A stretch of 64,000 bases of DNA, taken from Thermophilibacter provencensis. GTDB taxonomy: Bacteria > Actinomycetota > Coriobacteriia > Coriobacteriales > Atopobiaceae. The notes under the pieces are model-generated. The model was given only the letters and a program-made list of their open reading frames with translations, was not told where the DNA came from and made no database searches. The translations under genes and the position numbers were made by a program. The stretch covers positions 2,367,201-2,431,200 of the forward strand of contig NZ_LT671417.1 of the NCBI RefSeq assembly GCF_900128445.1, given 5' to 3'. Position 1 is the first letter of the stretch. Each line of letters begins with the position of its first letter. Below, one piece after another: positions 25,491-34,009 of this stretch.

Positions 25491-27017
25491 TTACTCTACG
25501 TCGTCCGGCTCGACGACCTCGGAGCCCGCCGCTCCCTGCTCAGCGGCCGAATCGGCCGCCCGTGCGTCCGCCTCCTCCCGGGCGGAGCGGGCCTGGGCGA
25601 ACTTCTCGCGCATGGTGGGGTTCTTCCACGTGAGCTTGCGGATGGTGAGCTCGTCGGCCTTCTTGTTGGCGAGTCGCAGCTGGTTCTCCGACGAGGTGAG
25701 GCTCTCCTTCACCTTCTGCAGGCGCGCGATGGCCTTGTCGATCTCCGCGATGGCGTCGTTGAACTTGCGGCTCGCCGTCTCGTAGTTGCGGCCGAACCGA
25801 TCCTTGAAGTCCTCGAGAGCGTCCTCGAAGCGCGTGATGTCGATGTTCTGCTGGCGGATCTCGGCGAGCTCGCGGCGCGAGGCGTGCGCGCTCTCGGCGG
25901 CGTTTCTCAGCAGCGTGATCATGGGGATGAAGAACTGCGGGCGGATGACGTACATCTTCTCGTACTCGTAGGAGACGTCCACGATGCCGGCATTGTAGAG
26001 CTCGCTCTCGGGCTCGAGCAGCGAGACGAGCACCGCGTACTCGCACCCCTTGTTCCTGCGGTCCTGGTCGAGCTTCTTGAAGAAGTCGGCGTTCCTGTGG
26101 CGACTCGCCGCGGCCGAGGACTCCTCCTCGCTCTTCATCTCGAACATGATGGAGACGACCTCGACGCCGTCCTCGTCCTTCTCGCGATAGACGTAGTCGC
26201 CCTTGGAGCCCCCCACGACCTCGTTGTCCTTGTGGAACTCGGCGTTCCGGAATGCCGTGGGACGCCAGCGGTTGAACTCCATCTCGCAGTGCTGCTCGAG
26301 AGACTCGCCGATGAGCTTGGTCGTGAGGCGCGAGCGCTGGTTGCGGAGACGCTCGATCTCGTCCTCGCGGTCACGAATGGTCTGGTCCTTGTAGGTGGCC
26401 TGCTCGACCAGCTGCTGCCTGAGCGAAGCCTCCACCTGCTCGCGCTCGAGGGCGGCGGCGCGGACCTGCCCCTCGAGCTCGGCGATGCGCAGCCCCTGCT
26501 CGCCGGTGGCCTCGCTCACGGCGAGGGCCTTCTCGGCCGCGAACGTCGACTCGCGGGCCTTGAGCTGCTCCTCGAGCGCGGCTATCTTGCGGTCGCGCTC
26601 CGCGAGCTCTCGCTCGCTCTGGGCGGCGGAGTCCGTGAGCGCGCGGTCCCGCGCGGCCGCGGCCTCGAGGAGGGCGCGGTCCTTCTCGGCGATCGTCTGG
26701 TCCCGCTCGGCGAGCGCCTGGGCGAGCTCGCGCTCGGCAGCCGCGCGGGCCAGCGCGACGGCGTCCTCGCCGCGCTCGACCTGGGCGCGGAGCTCGGCGA
26801 GCTGCGCGTCCTTCTCGGCGGCCGCCCGCTGGGCCTCCTGGCGAGCCTGGGCGACGGCCGCCTCCACGGCGCTCGCGCGCTCGCGCTCCGCAAGCCGCCC
26901 GCGCTCCGCGAGCTCCCGCTGGAACTCCGCGTCGCGCACCTGGCGCACGATCTGCGCGTACTCGGTCTCGTCGACCTGGAACACCTCTCCGCAGTGCGGG
27001 CATCTGATCTCTGCCAT
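25491..27017 (-). CDS. DUF2130 domain-containing coiled-coil protein
   Basis: A 508-residue protein with three parts. Residues 1-15 hold a zinc-ribbon-like CPHCGE knuckle (one CxxC only). Residues about 25-250 are a long Ala/Glu/Arg-rich coiled coil. The C-terminal half matches DUF2130, with ESLEQHCEMEFN, MFEMKSEEESS and DQDRRNKGCEYAVLVSLLEPES. The E-x-K in FEMK together with upstream acidic residues resembles a PD-(D/E)XK nuclease core, but that is my inference. GGGAGGG precedes ATG 27017; upstream in-frame codons lack a binding site. Function is unknown. The C-terminus is acidic and low-complexity. Confidence 0.75.
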   Translation of the reverse strand: MAEIRCPHCGEVFQVDETEYAQIVRQVRDAEFQRELAERGRLAERERASAVEAAVAQARQEAQRAAAEKDAQLAELRAQVERGEDAVALARAAAERELAQALAERDQTIAEKDRALLEAAAARDRALTDSAAQSERELAERDRKIAALEEQLKARESTFAAEKALAVSEATGEQGLRIAELEGQVRAAALEREQVEASLRQQLVEQATYKDQTIRDREDEIERLRNQRSRLTTKLIGESLEQHCEMEFNRWRPTAFRNAEFHKDNEVVGGSKGDYVYREKDEDGVEVVSIMFEMKSEEESSAAASRHRNADFFKKLDQDRRNKGCEYAVLVSLLEPESELYNAGIVDVSYEYEKMYVIRPQFFIPMITLLRNAAESAHASRRELAEIRQQNIDITRFEDALEDFKDRFGRNYETASRKFNDAIAEIDKAIARLQKVKESLTSSENQLRLANKKADELTIRKLTWKNPTMREKFAQARSAREEADARAADSAAEQGAAGSEVVEPDDVE

Positions 27018-27132
27018 GGTCCCTCCCGTTCTTCTCGTGCTACCTAGGGTACCCGTACTGCCGGACAGAAATGGGCGCGGATGGAGGCACGCATGGAGAA
27101 CGGGGCCCGCGACGCACGCCGCGGGCCCCGAG

Positions 27133-27167
27133 AACCTGACAGTTGACCCTGTCACCTTTGTCAGGTT
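27133..27167. repeat. REP-like hairpin at the htrA stop codon
   Basis: AACCTGACA and TGTCAGGTT enclose GTTGACCCTGTCACCTTT, which on the minus strand carries the GGTGACAGGGTC core of the family. It ends five bases from the stop codon of the protease gene and may terminate it. Confidence 0.65.
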
Positions 27168-27171
27168 TTGG

Positions 27172-28641
27172 CTACCTGCCGCCGAAGGGGCTCATCTGCT
27201 GCTCCTGCTGGTACTGCTGGTAGAGGTCGATGAGGTCGTCGATCGTGACCTCCTGGCCGTTGACGTTGACGGTCTGGTCGCCCTGCTCCTCCTGCTCCTG
27301 CTGGAGGGACTCGTCGGAGCCGAGCGTCACGTCGAAGGTCAGCTCCTGGCTGCCGCGCATGACGGTCACCTGGACGGTCTCGCCGATGCTGTGGGAGCGC
27401 ACGGCGAGGATGGCGGCGTCCGCGGACGAGATGGCGTCGTCCCCGATGCGGGTGATGACGTCGCCCTGCTGGATGCCCGCCGCCTCCGCCGGGCCGCCGG
27501 ACGCGACCTCGACCACGTAGGCGCCCTGATCGACGGAGAGGTTGTTCCTGAAGGAGTTCTGCGCGTTCACCGTCTGCATGGTGAGGCCGATGTAGGCGTG
27601 CGTGACCGTCTCGCCGGCGATGATCTTGTCGGCGACCTCGGTGGCGTAGTCGCTCGGGATGGCGTAGCCGATGCCGGCGAAGCTCTGCGTGTCGGACGAG
27701 TAGAGCGTGCAGATGCCCACGAGCTGACCCTCGGCGTTCACGAGCGCGCCTCCGGAGTTGCCCGGGTTGATCGTGGCGTCCGTCTGGATGAGGTTGGTGT
27801 AGAGCGTGTTGCCCGAGGCGCTCTCCATGAGCGTGTTGCGGGAGAGCGCCGAGACGATGCCCTGCGAGACGGAGTTCTCAAGCCCGAACGGGCTGCCCAC
27901 GCTCATCACCCAGTCGCCCACCTGAAGGTCGGACGAGCTCCCGATCTCCATCGGCGTGACCTCGGTGTCCCCGAAGTCCACGTGCAGGACGGCGAGGTCG
28001 CTCGACGCGTCGGTGCCCACGAGGGTGGCGTCGTAGCTCTGGCCGTTCAGGCTCACGCTGATGGACTCCGCGTCCTCGATGACGTGGTTGTTGGTGATGA
28101 CGTTGCCGTTGGTGTCGTAGATGACGCCCGAGCCCATGCCCTCACCGTCGGCATAGGTGCTGTAGACGGTCACCACGGACGGCAGCGTCTTGGCCGCGAC
28201 CGCGTTGGCGACGGTGGTGTCCTCGGCGGATGGGTCGATGGTGATGGACTGCGAGGTCCCCGACTGCGAGGTCCCGCCGCCCGTGCTCACCACGCCCGTG
28301 CCCAGGAGCACGCCCGTGAGCGCCGCCGCGCCCAGGACGCCGCCGAGAAGCCCGGCAAGCACCGCCCTCAGGCCGGGACGCGGCTTCTTCTCGGTCTCGA
28401 AATCGGGCGCCGCGGGCGGCTGGGGAGCGATCGGCTCGGGCTGGGGCGGCGTCTGGCCGGACTGCGCCTGGCGCTGCGCGCCCTGGGGCGAGCCCCCCTG
28501 GGCGCTGTGGGCGCCCGGGAAGGGGGGCCGCTGCTGGGTGGGCTGGGCCTGCGTGGGCTGCTGGTCGGCAGACTGCTGGTAGGAGCCCTGGGGGTCCTGC
28601 GGGTTCTGGGGGTCCTGCGCGCCATACGGATAGTCGCTCAT
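27172..28641 (-). CDS. HtrA/DegP-like membrane-anchored serine protease
   Basis: A 489-residue trypsin-like protease for extracytoplasmic protein quality control. The N-terminal 85 residues are a Gln/Pro-rich cytoplasmic tail, followed by one membrane anchor (about 91-113, LRAVLAGLLGGVLGAAALTGVLL). The protease domain shows the triad His in VITNNHVIEDAE, Asp in SSDLAVLHVD and Ser in INPGNSGGALVN. A PDZ domain follows (about 360-445, GAYVVEVASGGPAEAAGIQQGDVI), then an unusual Gln/Glu-rich C-terminus. ATG at 28641 follows AGGGAAG. It lies downstream of the response regulator gene, separated by 255 bases without another gene. The stop codon adjoins a REP-like hairpin. Confidence 0.87.
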   Translation of the reverse strand: MSDYPYGAQDPQNPQDPQGSYQQSADQQPTQAQPTQQRPPFPGAHSAQGGSPQGAQRQAQSGQTPPQPEPIAPQPPAAPDFETEKKPRPGLRAVLAGLLGGVLGAAALTGVLLGTGVVSTGGGTSQSGTSQSITIDPSAEDTTVANAVAAKTLPSVVTVYSTYADGEGMGSGVIYDTNGNVITNNHVIEDAESISVSLNGQSYDATLVGTDASSDLAVLHVDFGDTEVTPMEIGSSSDLQVGDWVMSVGSPFGLENSVSQGIVSALSRNTLMESASGNTLYTNLIQTDATINPGNSGGALVNAEGQLVGICTLYSSDTQSFAGIGYAIPSDYATEVADKIIAGETVTHAYIGLTMQTVNAQNSFRNNLSVDQGAYVVEVASGGPAEAAGIQQGDVITRIGDDAISSADAAILAVRSHSIGETVQVTVMRGSQELTFDVTLGSDESLQQEQEEQGDQTVNVNGQEVTIDDLIDLYQQYQQEQQMSPFGGR

Positions 28642-28797
28642 GTCTTCCCTCTCTCGTCTTGCCCCGTCCTGTTGGGGCGCGTCTTTGTGTCCGCAGTCGA
28701 ATGTACCCCGCGGAAGGGGGCGCATACATCGCCCGGGCGCGCATCACCGGGGCGGCATGATGCTTTCCGCTTCCTGAAAATGCAGGTCACAGGGCAA

Positions 28798-28854
28798 CGA
28801 GAAGAACGGTGCGGGCAAGAGGACCGCCCGGCCGCAGGTTCTTCTCGCGCCTTC
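28798..28854. repeat. GAGAAGAAC inverted pair in the htrA upstream region
   Basis: GAGAAGAAC near 28799 and GTTCTTCTC near 28846 face each other across about 40 bases and could form a loose hairpin. The 9-mer is common in intergenic DNA of this window. The rest of 28642-28896 holds nothing I can name. Confidence 0.35.
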
Positions 28855-28896
28855 CGCGCCCTTCTCTCAAAGGGGCCGACGGGGCCCGAGAGGGCG

Positions 28897-29571
28897 CTAG
28901 ATGCGGAAGAGGTAGCCCACACCGCGGATGGTGACGATGTGGCTCGCCACCTGGGGGCCCACCTTGGAGCGGACGCGGCGGATGTGGACGTCGACGGTGC
29001 GCGTGCCGCCGCAGTACTCGAAGCCCCAGACACGGTGCAGCAGGGTCTCGCGCGAGTAGGCGCGCGAGGGGTGCGTTGCCAGGAAGGACAGCAGCGAGTA
29101 CTCCATCAGGGTGAGGTCGACGGGCTTGTCGTCGATATAGACCTGGTAGGTGGCGAGGTTGATCGTCATGTTGTCAACGGTGACGATGTCCGCCGGCGCG
29201 GACTCCTCTCCGGGCCAGAGCAGCAGGGTGCAGCGGACCTCGAGCTCGGCGACGCCGGCGGTGGAGAGGATGAAGTCGTTCTTCCCCTGCATGGGCATGC
29301 GCAGCGTGGCAAGCTTGTCGGGGTCCTGGACGAGGAGCATCGGGATGAAGCCGTTCTCCGCCACGAACGCGTCGACGGCGTTCAGGATGTCCTGGCCCAT
29401 GCCCTCGCCGTCCAGGATGACAAGGTCGAACTCGTGGCCGGACGAGACCGCCTGCGAGAAGGTCTCCTCGCTCGCGAGGGCGATGGAGACGTCAATGGCG
29501 TGGGAGAGCTCGCGCATGCGGTCGTGGAGCCGCGTGGTTGCAGATACGAGAAGGATGTTCTTGTGATGCAT
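28897..29571 (-). CDS. OmpR-type response regulator, orphan
   Basis: A 224-residue two-domain regulator. The N-terminal receiver (about 1-115) has a phospho-acceptor candidate in DLVILDGEGMG and a K in GKNDFI, but the DD pair usual near residue 10 is replaced by SATTR, so classical phosphorylation is doubtful. The C-terminal winged helix (about 130-224) is standard: VDLTLMEYSLLSFLATHPSRAYSRETLLHRVWG and RTVDVHIRRVRSKVG. No histidine kinase gene is adjacent. ATG at 29571 has GGGAGG seven bases upstream; a codon at 29598 would add nine residues. This resembles atypical response regulators; targets are unknown. Confidence 0.8.
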   Translation of the reverse strand: MHHKNILLVSATTRLHDRMRELSHAIDVSIALASEETFSQAVSSGHEFDLVILDGEGMGQDILNAVDAFVAENGFIPMLLVQDPDKLATLRMPMQGKNDFILSTAGVAELEVRCTLLLWPGEESAPADIVTVDNMTINLATYQVYIDDKPVDLTLMEYSLLSFLATHPSRAYSRETLLHRVWGFEYCGGTRTVDVHIRRVRSKVGPQVASHIVTIRGVGYLFRI

Positions 29572-29616
29572 CCTCAGGCCTCCCGGAATTGAGCACATGT
29601 ATTTGAAAAGATTAGC

Positions 29617-29648
29617 ACATCGCCCCCGCGTTCGACGGGGGCGATGTC
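29617..29648 (-). terminator. Terminator downstream of the glnQ-like gene
   Basis: ACATCGCCCCCG and CGGGGGCGATGT form a very stable hairpin, followed on the minus strand by GCTAATCTTTTC. It ends the amino-acid ABC operon before the response regulator gene. Confidence 0.65.
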
Positions 29649-29658
29649 AGAACTTCGT

Positions 29659-29737
29659 AAACGAGCCGCAGCTCAGTGACCGTCTGGAAACGGCGCTTAA
29701 CGAGCCAGAAACGCTATGTTTCAAACGAGCCGCAGCT
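29659..29737 (-). repeat. AAACGAGCCGCAGCT direct repeats at glnQ stop
   Basis: AAACGAGCCGCAGCT occurs at 29659-29673 and again at 29723-29737, with a partial copy TTAACGAGCC at 29698-29707. The second copy overlaps the stop codon of the ATPase gene. On the minus strand each copy reads as a short GAGC-TGCG-GCTC hairpin followed by GTTT. Confidence 0.55.
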
Positions 29738-30596
29738 AGTTGATGCTGCCGAGGAACTCGGCCGTGCGGGCGTTCTCGGGATGGTCGAAGACCTTCTCGG
29801 GCAGGCCCTGCTCCACCACGTAGCCGTCCTCCATAAATACCACGCGGTCGGCCACGTCGCGCGCGAAGCCCATCTCGTGCGTGACCACGATCATGGTCAT
29901 GCCCGAGTTCTCCGCGAGGTCGCGCATGACGTCAAGGACGCCACGGACGAGCTCGGGGTCGAGCGCCGAGGTGGGCTCGTCGAAGAGGAGCACGTTGGGG
30001 TGCATGGCCACGGCGCGGGCGATGGCGACGCGCTGCTGCTGGCCTCCGGAGAGCTGCGTGGGCTTGAAGTCCGCGCGGTCGGCGAGCCCGACGGCGGCAA
30101 GCTGCTTGAGCGCCTCGGCCTCGGCCTCCTCTCGGCTCTTCTTGAGCACCTTCGTCTGGCCGATCATGACGTTTTCCTTGGCCGTGAGGTGCGGGAAGAG
30201 GTTGAACTGCTGGAAGACCATGCCCACGTCGCGGCGCAGGCGGTTGACCTCGGCCGCGCTCTTGTTGGTGATCTCCTCGTCCTCGATGAGGATGTGGCCC
30301 GCGCTCGGGCGCTCAAGGAGGTTGATGCAGCGCAGCATCGTGGACTTGCCCGAGCCCGAGGGGCCGAGCACCACGACGACCTCGCCGGGCCAGACGTTGA
30401 GGTTCACGTCCTTCAGGACGAGCGTCTCGTCAAAGCTCTTGTTTAGGTGCTCGATGCGCACGATCGGGTGCTCGCCGGGCGTGAAGTGGTGGCTCGTGAG
30501 GCCCTGGTCGTGGCCGTAGGCGATGCGCGCCGCCTCGTCTGCCGGCAGCGCGGGCGGGACGTCGATGGCCACGCGGCGATGGTGCTTAGCAGGCAT
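29736..30596 (-). CDS. glnQ: Polar amino acid ABC transporter ATP-binding protein
   Basis: A 286-residue ABC ATPase of the polar amino acid (GlnQ/HisP) class. Walker [11 protein letters not shown]-loop [12 protein letters not shown], signature LSGGQQQR, Walker [14 protein letters not shown] and the switch His in VVTHEMGFA are intact. It has about 45 extra N-terminal residues before [11 protein letters not shown] compared with ordinary 240-residue homologues. The gene starts at 30596, overlapping the end of the permease gene by 11 bases, so translation is coupled. It powers uptake through the adjacent permease. Glutamine, glutamate or another polar amino acid could be the substrate. Confidence 0.88.
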   Translation of the reverse strand: MPAKHHRRVAIDVPPALPADEAARIAYGHDQGLTSHHFTPGEHPIVRIEHLNKSFDETLVLKDVNLNVWPGEVVVVLGPSGSGKSTMLRCINLLERPSAGHILIEDEEITNKSAAEVNRLRRDVGMVFQQFNLFPHLTAKENVMIGQTKVLKKSREEAEAEALKQLAAVGLADRADFKPTQLSGGQQQRVAIARAVAMHPNVLLFDEPTSALDPELVRGVLDVMRDLAENSGMTMIVVTHEMGFARDVADRVVFMEDGYVVEQGLPEKVFDHPENARTAEFLGSIN

Positions 30597-31947
30597 TCGC
30601 GGCCTCCTTGATCTGGGCGACGGTGGCGGAGGGGGCGTCCTTCTCGGCGTCCTTCTCGATGAGCTCGTCGGCGTTGTCGGCCACGTCGGCGCGACGCCTG
30701 GGGCGCGGGCCGCCGCCGCGCTCGGAACGGGCGATGTTCTCCTCGACGATGCCCACGACCTTGATCAGCGGCAGCGTGACGATGAGGTAGAAGATGCCCG
30801 CGGCCACGTACGGCGTGATGTTGCCCGTGACGGTGGTGAGGTTCTTGGAGAACATCATGAGCTCCATGACGCCCACCGAGGAGAGCAGGGACGTGTCCTT
30901 GAAGGCGGTGATGAAGTCGCTCGTCACCGTGGGGATCACGCGGCGCACGGTCTGCGGCAGGATGATGGAGAACATCGTCTGCACGTAGTTCATGCCGAGC
31001 GAGCTCGCGGCCTCGTACTGGCCCTGCGGGATGGACTGGATGCCCGCGCGGAAAATCTCGGCGAGGTAGGCCGAGGAGTTGATGGCCATGACGATGATGC
31101 CCAGCAGGTTGTTGTCGATGTTGATGTTGAGCATCGGCAGGCCGAAGAACATGATGTAGATCTGAAGGAACAGCGGCGTGCCGCGCAGCACGTTGATGTA
31201 GACCACGGCGACGGCGCGCAAGATCTTCCACTTGGAGATCTTAAGCATGGCGAAGAGCAGGCCGAGCGCGATGGCAAACGGGTAGGCGGCCACCACGATG
31301 CCCAGGCAGAGCAACCAGCCCGGCGCAAGTGACGAGAAGGACGTCACGAGCAGCTGGGGCCTCAGGAACATGCCGAGGAACTGGTTGGAGTTCCAGGCCT
31401 CCACCCAGGGCTGCTCGTCGAGCCAGTTGACGAGGCTCTGGAGCGGGGTGTTGGCGATCGTGGAGATGGGCGCGGAGTCCGCGAGCTCGTGGGTGCCGTC
31501 GGCCGCCTCGTAGCTGCCGGAGACCACCACGTCGCCGCCCTCGGAGGGGAACTGCATGTTGGTGATCTCAAGACGCAGGAGTGAGCCCTCGGGAATGGCC
31601 TGGTCGAAGGTAACCGTGATGGAGCTGCCGGACGGGACGGCCTCTCCGGTCACGTCCATGCGCGTCAGGCCCTCGAGGGCGGTGATGCGCGTCGTGGAGC
31701 CGTCGAACGTGGCGCCCTCGGGCAGGGTCAGCGTGACCGAGGAGACCTCCTCGCCGGGCTCCACCGTGCCCTCCCAGGTGAGGCGCGTGTCCATCCCGCC
31801 GATGACGCCGTCGCCGCCGTCCTCGTTGGGGCGAGCGGTGGCCTTCTCGGTGGTAAGCGCCTGAGCGGGCTGCGGCGCCGCCGTCGCGAAGACGCCCGCG
31901 AGCGCCAGGGCGAGGGCAACGAGAAGCGCCCCCCGTCTATGCTGCAT
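30586..31947 (-). CDS. Amino acid ABC permease with extra exported N-terminal domain
   Basis: A 453-residue fusion. Residues 1-35 are a cleavable-looking signal peptide (basic MQHRR, hydrophobic core, AAPQPAQA). Residues about 36-190 are a beta-rich, acidic exported domain ([39 protein letters not shown]) that I cannot assign; it looks like an Ig-like sandwich and is not a solute-binding domain. From about 215 a HisM/GlnP permease follows, with the ATPase-contact loop [24 protein letters not shown]. The C-terminus is charged. ATG at 31947 follows CGGAGGAA. It is followed by the ATPase and preceded by two binding-protein genes. The architecture is unusual for this permease family. Confidence 0.82.
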   Translation of the reverse strand: MQHRRGALLVALALALAGVFATAAPQPAQALTTEKATARPNEDGGDGVIGGMDTRLTWEGTVEPGEEVSSVTLTLPEGATFDGSTTRITALEGLTRMDVTGEAVPSGSSITVTFDQAIPEGSLLRLEITNMQFPSEGGDVVVSGSYEAADGTHELADSAPISTIANTPLQSLVNWLDEQPWVEAWNSNQFLGMFLRPQLLVTSFSSLAPGWLLCLGIVVAAYPFAIALGLLFAMLKISKWKILRAVAVVYINVLRGTPLFLQIYIMFFGLPMLNINIDNNLLGIIVMAINSSAYLAEIFRAGIQSIPQGQYEAASSLGMNYVQTMFSIILPQTVRRVIPTVTSDFITAFKDTSLLSSVGVMELMMFSKNLTTVTGNITPYVAAGIFYLIVTLPLIKVVGIVEENIARSERGGGPRPRRRADVADNADELIEKDAEKDAPSATVAQIKEAANAC

Positions 31948-31964
31948 GCTTCCTCCGTTTCGTA

Positions 31965-31995
31965 CCGTGCAAAAGTGACTGTCCCCTTTGCACGG
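31965..31995. repeat. REP-like hairpin between binding protein and permease genes
   Basis: CCGTGCAAA and TTTGCACGG enclose AGTGACTGTCCCC. The loop (GGGGACAGTCACT on the other strand) is the core shared with the hairpin at 32877-32904, whereas stems of other family members differ. Confidence 0.7.
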
Positions 31996-32015
31996 CCGCC
32001 GCAGGCTCTTCTCGC

Positions 32016-32855
32016 TTAGATCTCGGTGGTGCCGAACCACTTCTGCTTGATCTCGTCCATCGTGCCGTCCTCCTCGATGGCCGCGAGGGCGTCGTTGATG
32101 GCCGCGAGCAGACCGGGGTTGTCCTTGGAGACGGCGATGCCGTACTGCTCGCCGGTGGGGATCTCCTCGACGACCTCGAGGTCGGAGAAGGACTCTGCGA
32201 TCATGTTCTGGGCGACGGGCAGGTCGATGACCATGGCGTTGTAGAGGCCCGTGGAGATGCCCATGAGGGCGGCCGTGACGTCGGCAAGCGGCACCTTGGT
32301 GGCGTTGGGCAGGTTCTCGGAGATCCACTCGTCGCCGGTGGTGCCGGTCTGGCAGGCGACCTGCATGCCCTCGGCGTTGAGGCTCTCGGAGTTGAGGTCG
32401 GAGCCGGCGGCGGCCACGATGCCCTGGTTGGAGTTCAGATAGGGGTCGGAGAAGTCGACCTGCTCGAGGCGCTCGTCGCTGATCGTCATGCCGGCGATGG
32501 AGATGTCGGCCTTGCCGCCCTGCTGGATGGTGGGGACGAGCGTGTCGAAGGCCTGGTTGGGCAGCCACTCGCAGGTGAGGCCGAGCTTCTCGGCGAGGGC
32601 GTTGGAGAGGTCCACGTCAAAGCCCACGGTGTTGCCGTCCTCGTCGATGTACTCGAAGGGCGCGAAGCCGAGCTCGGCCACGTTGGTGAGCACGCCCTCC
32701 TTCACGAGGGTGTAGGAGGCCTCATCGGTGGTCTGGTCGGTGGTCTGGTCGCCGGTGGTCTGGGCGGGCTCCCCGGAGCCGTTGCAGCCGGCGAGGGCAA
32801 GGGCGCCGGCGGCGCCGAGGGTTGCGAAGAAGTTGCGGCGGGTCATGCTGGTCAT
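32016..32855 (-). CDS. Amino acid ABC transporter substrate-binding lipoprotein 1
   Basis: A 279-residue family 3 solute-binding protein. The N-terminus combines a twin-arginine-like TRRNFF with a lipobox LALAGC, so it is probably a lipoprotein. A Thr/Asp-rich linker precedes the mature domain (ELGFAPFEYIDEDGNTVGFDVDLSNALAEKLGL), and the hinge ends VEEIPTGEQYGIAVSKDNPGL. ATG at 32855 has GGAGG seven bases upstream; a second ATG at 32846 is possible. It lies between a second binding-protein gene and the permease gene, each separated by a REP-like hairpin. It likely feeds the adjacent permease. Confidence 0.87.
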   Translation of the reverse strand: MTSMTRRNFFATLGAAGALALAGCNGSGEPAQTTGDQTTDQTTDEASYTLVKEGVLTNVAELGFAPFEYIDEDGNTVGFDVDLSNALAEKLGLTCEWLPNQAFDTLVPTIQQGGKADISIAGMTISDERLEQVDFSDPYLNSNQGIVAAAGSDLNSESLNAEGMQVACQTGTTGDEWISENLPNATKVPLADVTAALMGISTGLYNAMVIDLPVAQNMIAESFSDLEVVEEIPTGEQYGIAVSKDNPGLLAAINDALAAIEEDGTMDEIKQKWFGTTEI

Positions 32856-32876
32856 TTCATTTCCTCCCATTGTGAT

Positions 32877-32904
32877 GTGCAAAAGTGCCTGTCCCTTTTG
32901 CACG
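32877..32904. repeat. REP-like hairpin between the two binding-protein genes
   Basis: GTGCAAAA and TTTTGCAC enclose GTGCCTGTCCC. It lies eight bases past the stop codon of the upstream binding-protein gene and has the same core as 31965-31995. Confidence 0.7.
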
Positions 32905-32911
32905 CTTACGG

Positions 32912-33736
32912 CTAGAGCTCGGCGCCGAGCCACTTGACCTCGAGCTCGGAGATGTAGCCCTCCTCCTCGAGCTCGGCCAGGGCGCCGTTGATGGCCTCGG
33001 TGAGGCCGGGGTTGTCCTTGTTGACGGCGATGCCGTACTGCTCGCCCGTGGGGATCTCGATGGCCACCTGGCAGTCGGTGAACGAGTTGGTGCAGAGGTA
33101 GGTCATGACGGGCAGGTCGGCCACGGCCGCGGCGTAGAGCCCGGTCTGCACGCCGGTCACGGCCACGACCGGGTCGTCGAGCGCCACGATCTCCGCGTTG
33201 GGAAGGTTCTCCTCGGCCCACGCGGCGCCGGTCGTTCCGGCCTGGACGGCGACCTTGGCGCCCTCGACGTTGAGGGACTCCTCGGTGACGTCTCCCGCGC
33301 TCGCAAGCGTCACGAGGCCCTGGTTGGAGTCCATGTAGGAGTCGGTGAAGTCGACCTGCTCCCAGCGCTCGTCCGTGATGGTGATGTTGGAGACGCCCAC
33401 GTCGGCGCGGCCGCCCTGCTCGATGAGCGGGACGATGGTGTCGAACTTCATGGCGGGCAGGACCTCGCACTCGAGGCCGAGCTTGTCGGCGACGGCGTTG
33501 ATGAGGTCGATCTCAAAGCCCTGGGCCTCGCCGGTCTTCTCGTCGACGAAGTCGAGCGGCGCGTTGGCGAGGTCGGACGCGACGATGATCTTGCCGTCCT
33601 CGACGAGGGTGTAGGCGGCGTCCGCGGTGTCGCTGGCTGGGGTGCTTGTCTGCCCTCCCCCGCTGCATCCCGCGATAGACACGGCTAACGCGCAGGCAAC
33701 CGCAAGGCCGCCCGCAATCCGGCTGGAGAGCTTCAT
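32912..33736 (-). CDS. Amino acid ABC transporter substrate-binding lipoprotein 2
   Basis: A 274-residue family 3 solute-binding lipoprotein, paralogous to the next gene (both contain ...GFEIDLINAVADKLGLECE-like and IPTGEQYGIAVNKDNPGL-like stretches). Signal peptide with lipobox VSIAGC, then a short Ser/Thr linker. It has residues of the ligand site such as the NITITDERWEQVDFTDSYM segment. ATG at 33736 is preceded by AAGGAAA. It is the first gene of the probable four-gene transport operon. The two binding proteins differ enough to have different affinities or ligands. Confidence 0.87.
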   Translation of the reverse strand: MKLSSRIAGGLAVACALAVSIAGCSGGGQTSTPASDTADAAYTLVEDGKIIVASDLANAPLDFVDEKTGEAQGFEIDLINAVADKLGLECEVLPAMKFDTIVPLIEQGGRADVGVSNITITDERWEQVDFTDSYMDSNQGLVTLASAGDVTEESLNVEGAKVAVQAGTTGAAWAEENLPNAEIVALDDPVVAVTGVQTGLYAAAVADLPVMTYLCTNSFTDCQVAIEIPTGEQYGIAVNKDNPGLTEAINGALAELEEEGYISELEVKWLGAEL

Positions 33737-33935
33737 GGTGGGTTTCCTTCCCCCAATGCTTCGGCGCGTGGTCACGCCCTTTCCCGACGGTGGCACGGGT
33801 CTTCCCGTGTCAGGGCGCATGCATGCCCCGTCCGTCGCCAGAGACTCAGTTTGGTTCAACTCGCCTGAAGAGGTCCATATCGCCAAGTTTCTTAACAAGA
33901 TTGACACGTATGGGGCGAGCTGCGGCGAGAGGGAC

Positions 33936-33965
33936 GGCGCCGCCCGGAGAGCCCCGGGCGGCGCC
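33936..33965. repeat. GC-rich hairpin downstream of the GS-like gene
   Basis: GGCGCCGCCCGG and its complement CCGGGCGGCGCC enclose six bases. It lies 45 bases after the GS-like stop codon and may terminate that transcript before the transporter operon. Confidence 0.55.
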
Positions 33966-34009
33966 GCGCCGTCGTTCGTCGTTCTTCTCGCCGGCCCCTC
34001 GTCGCGGGC

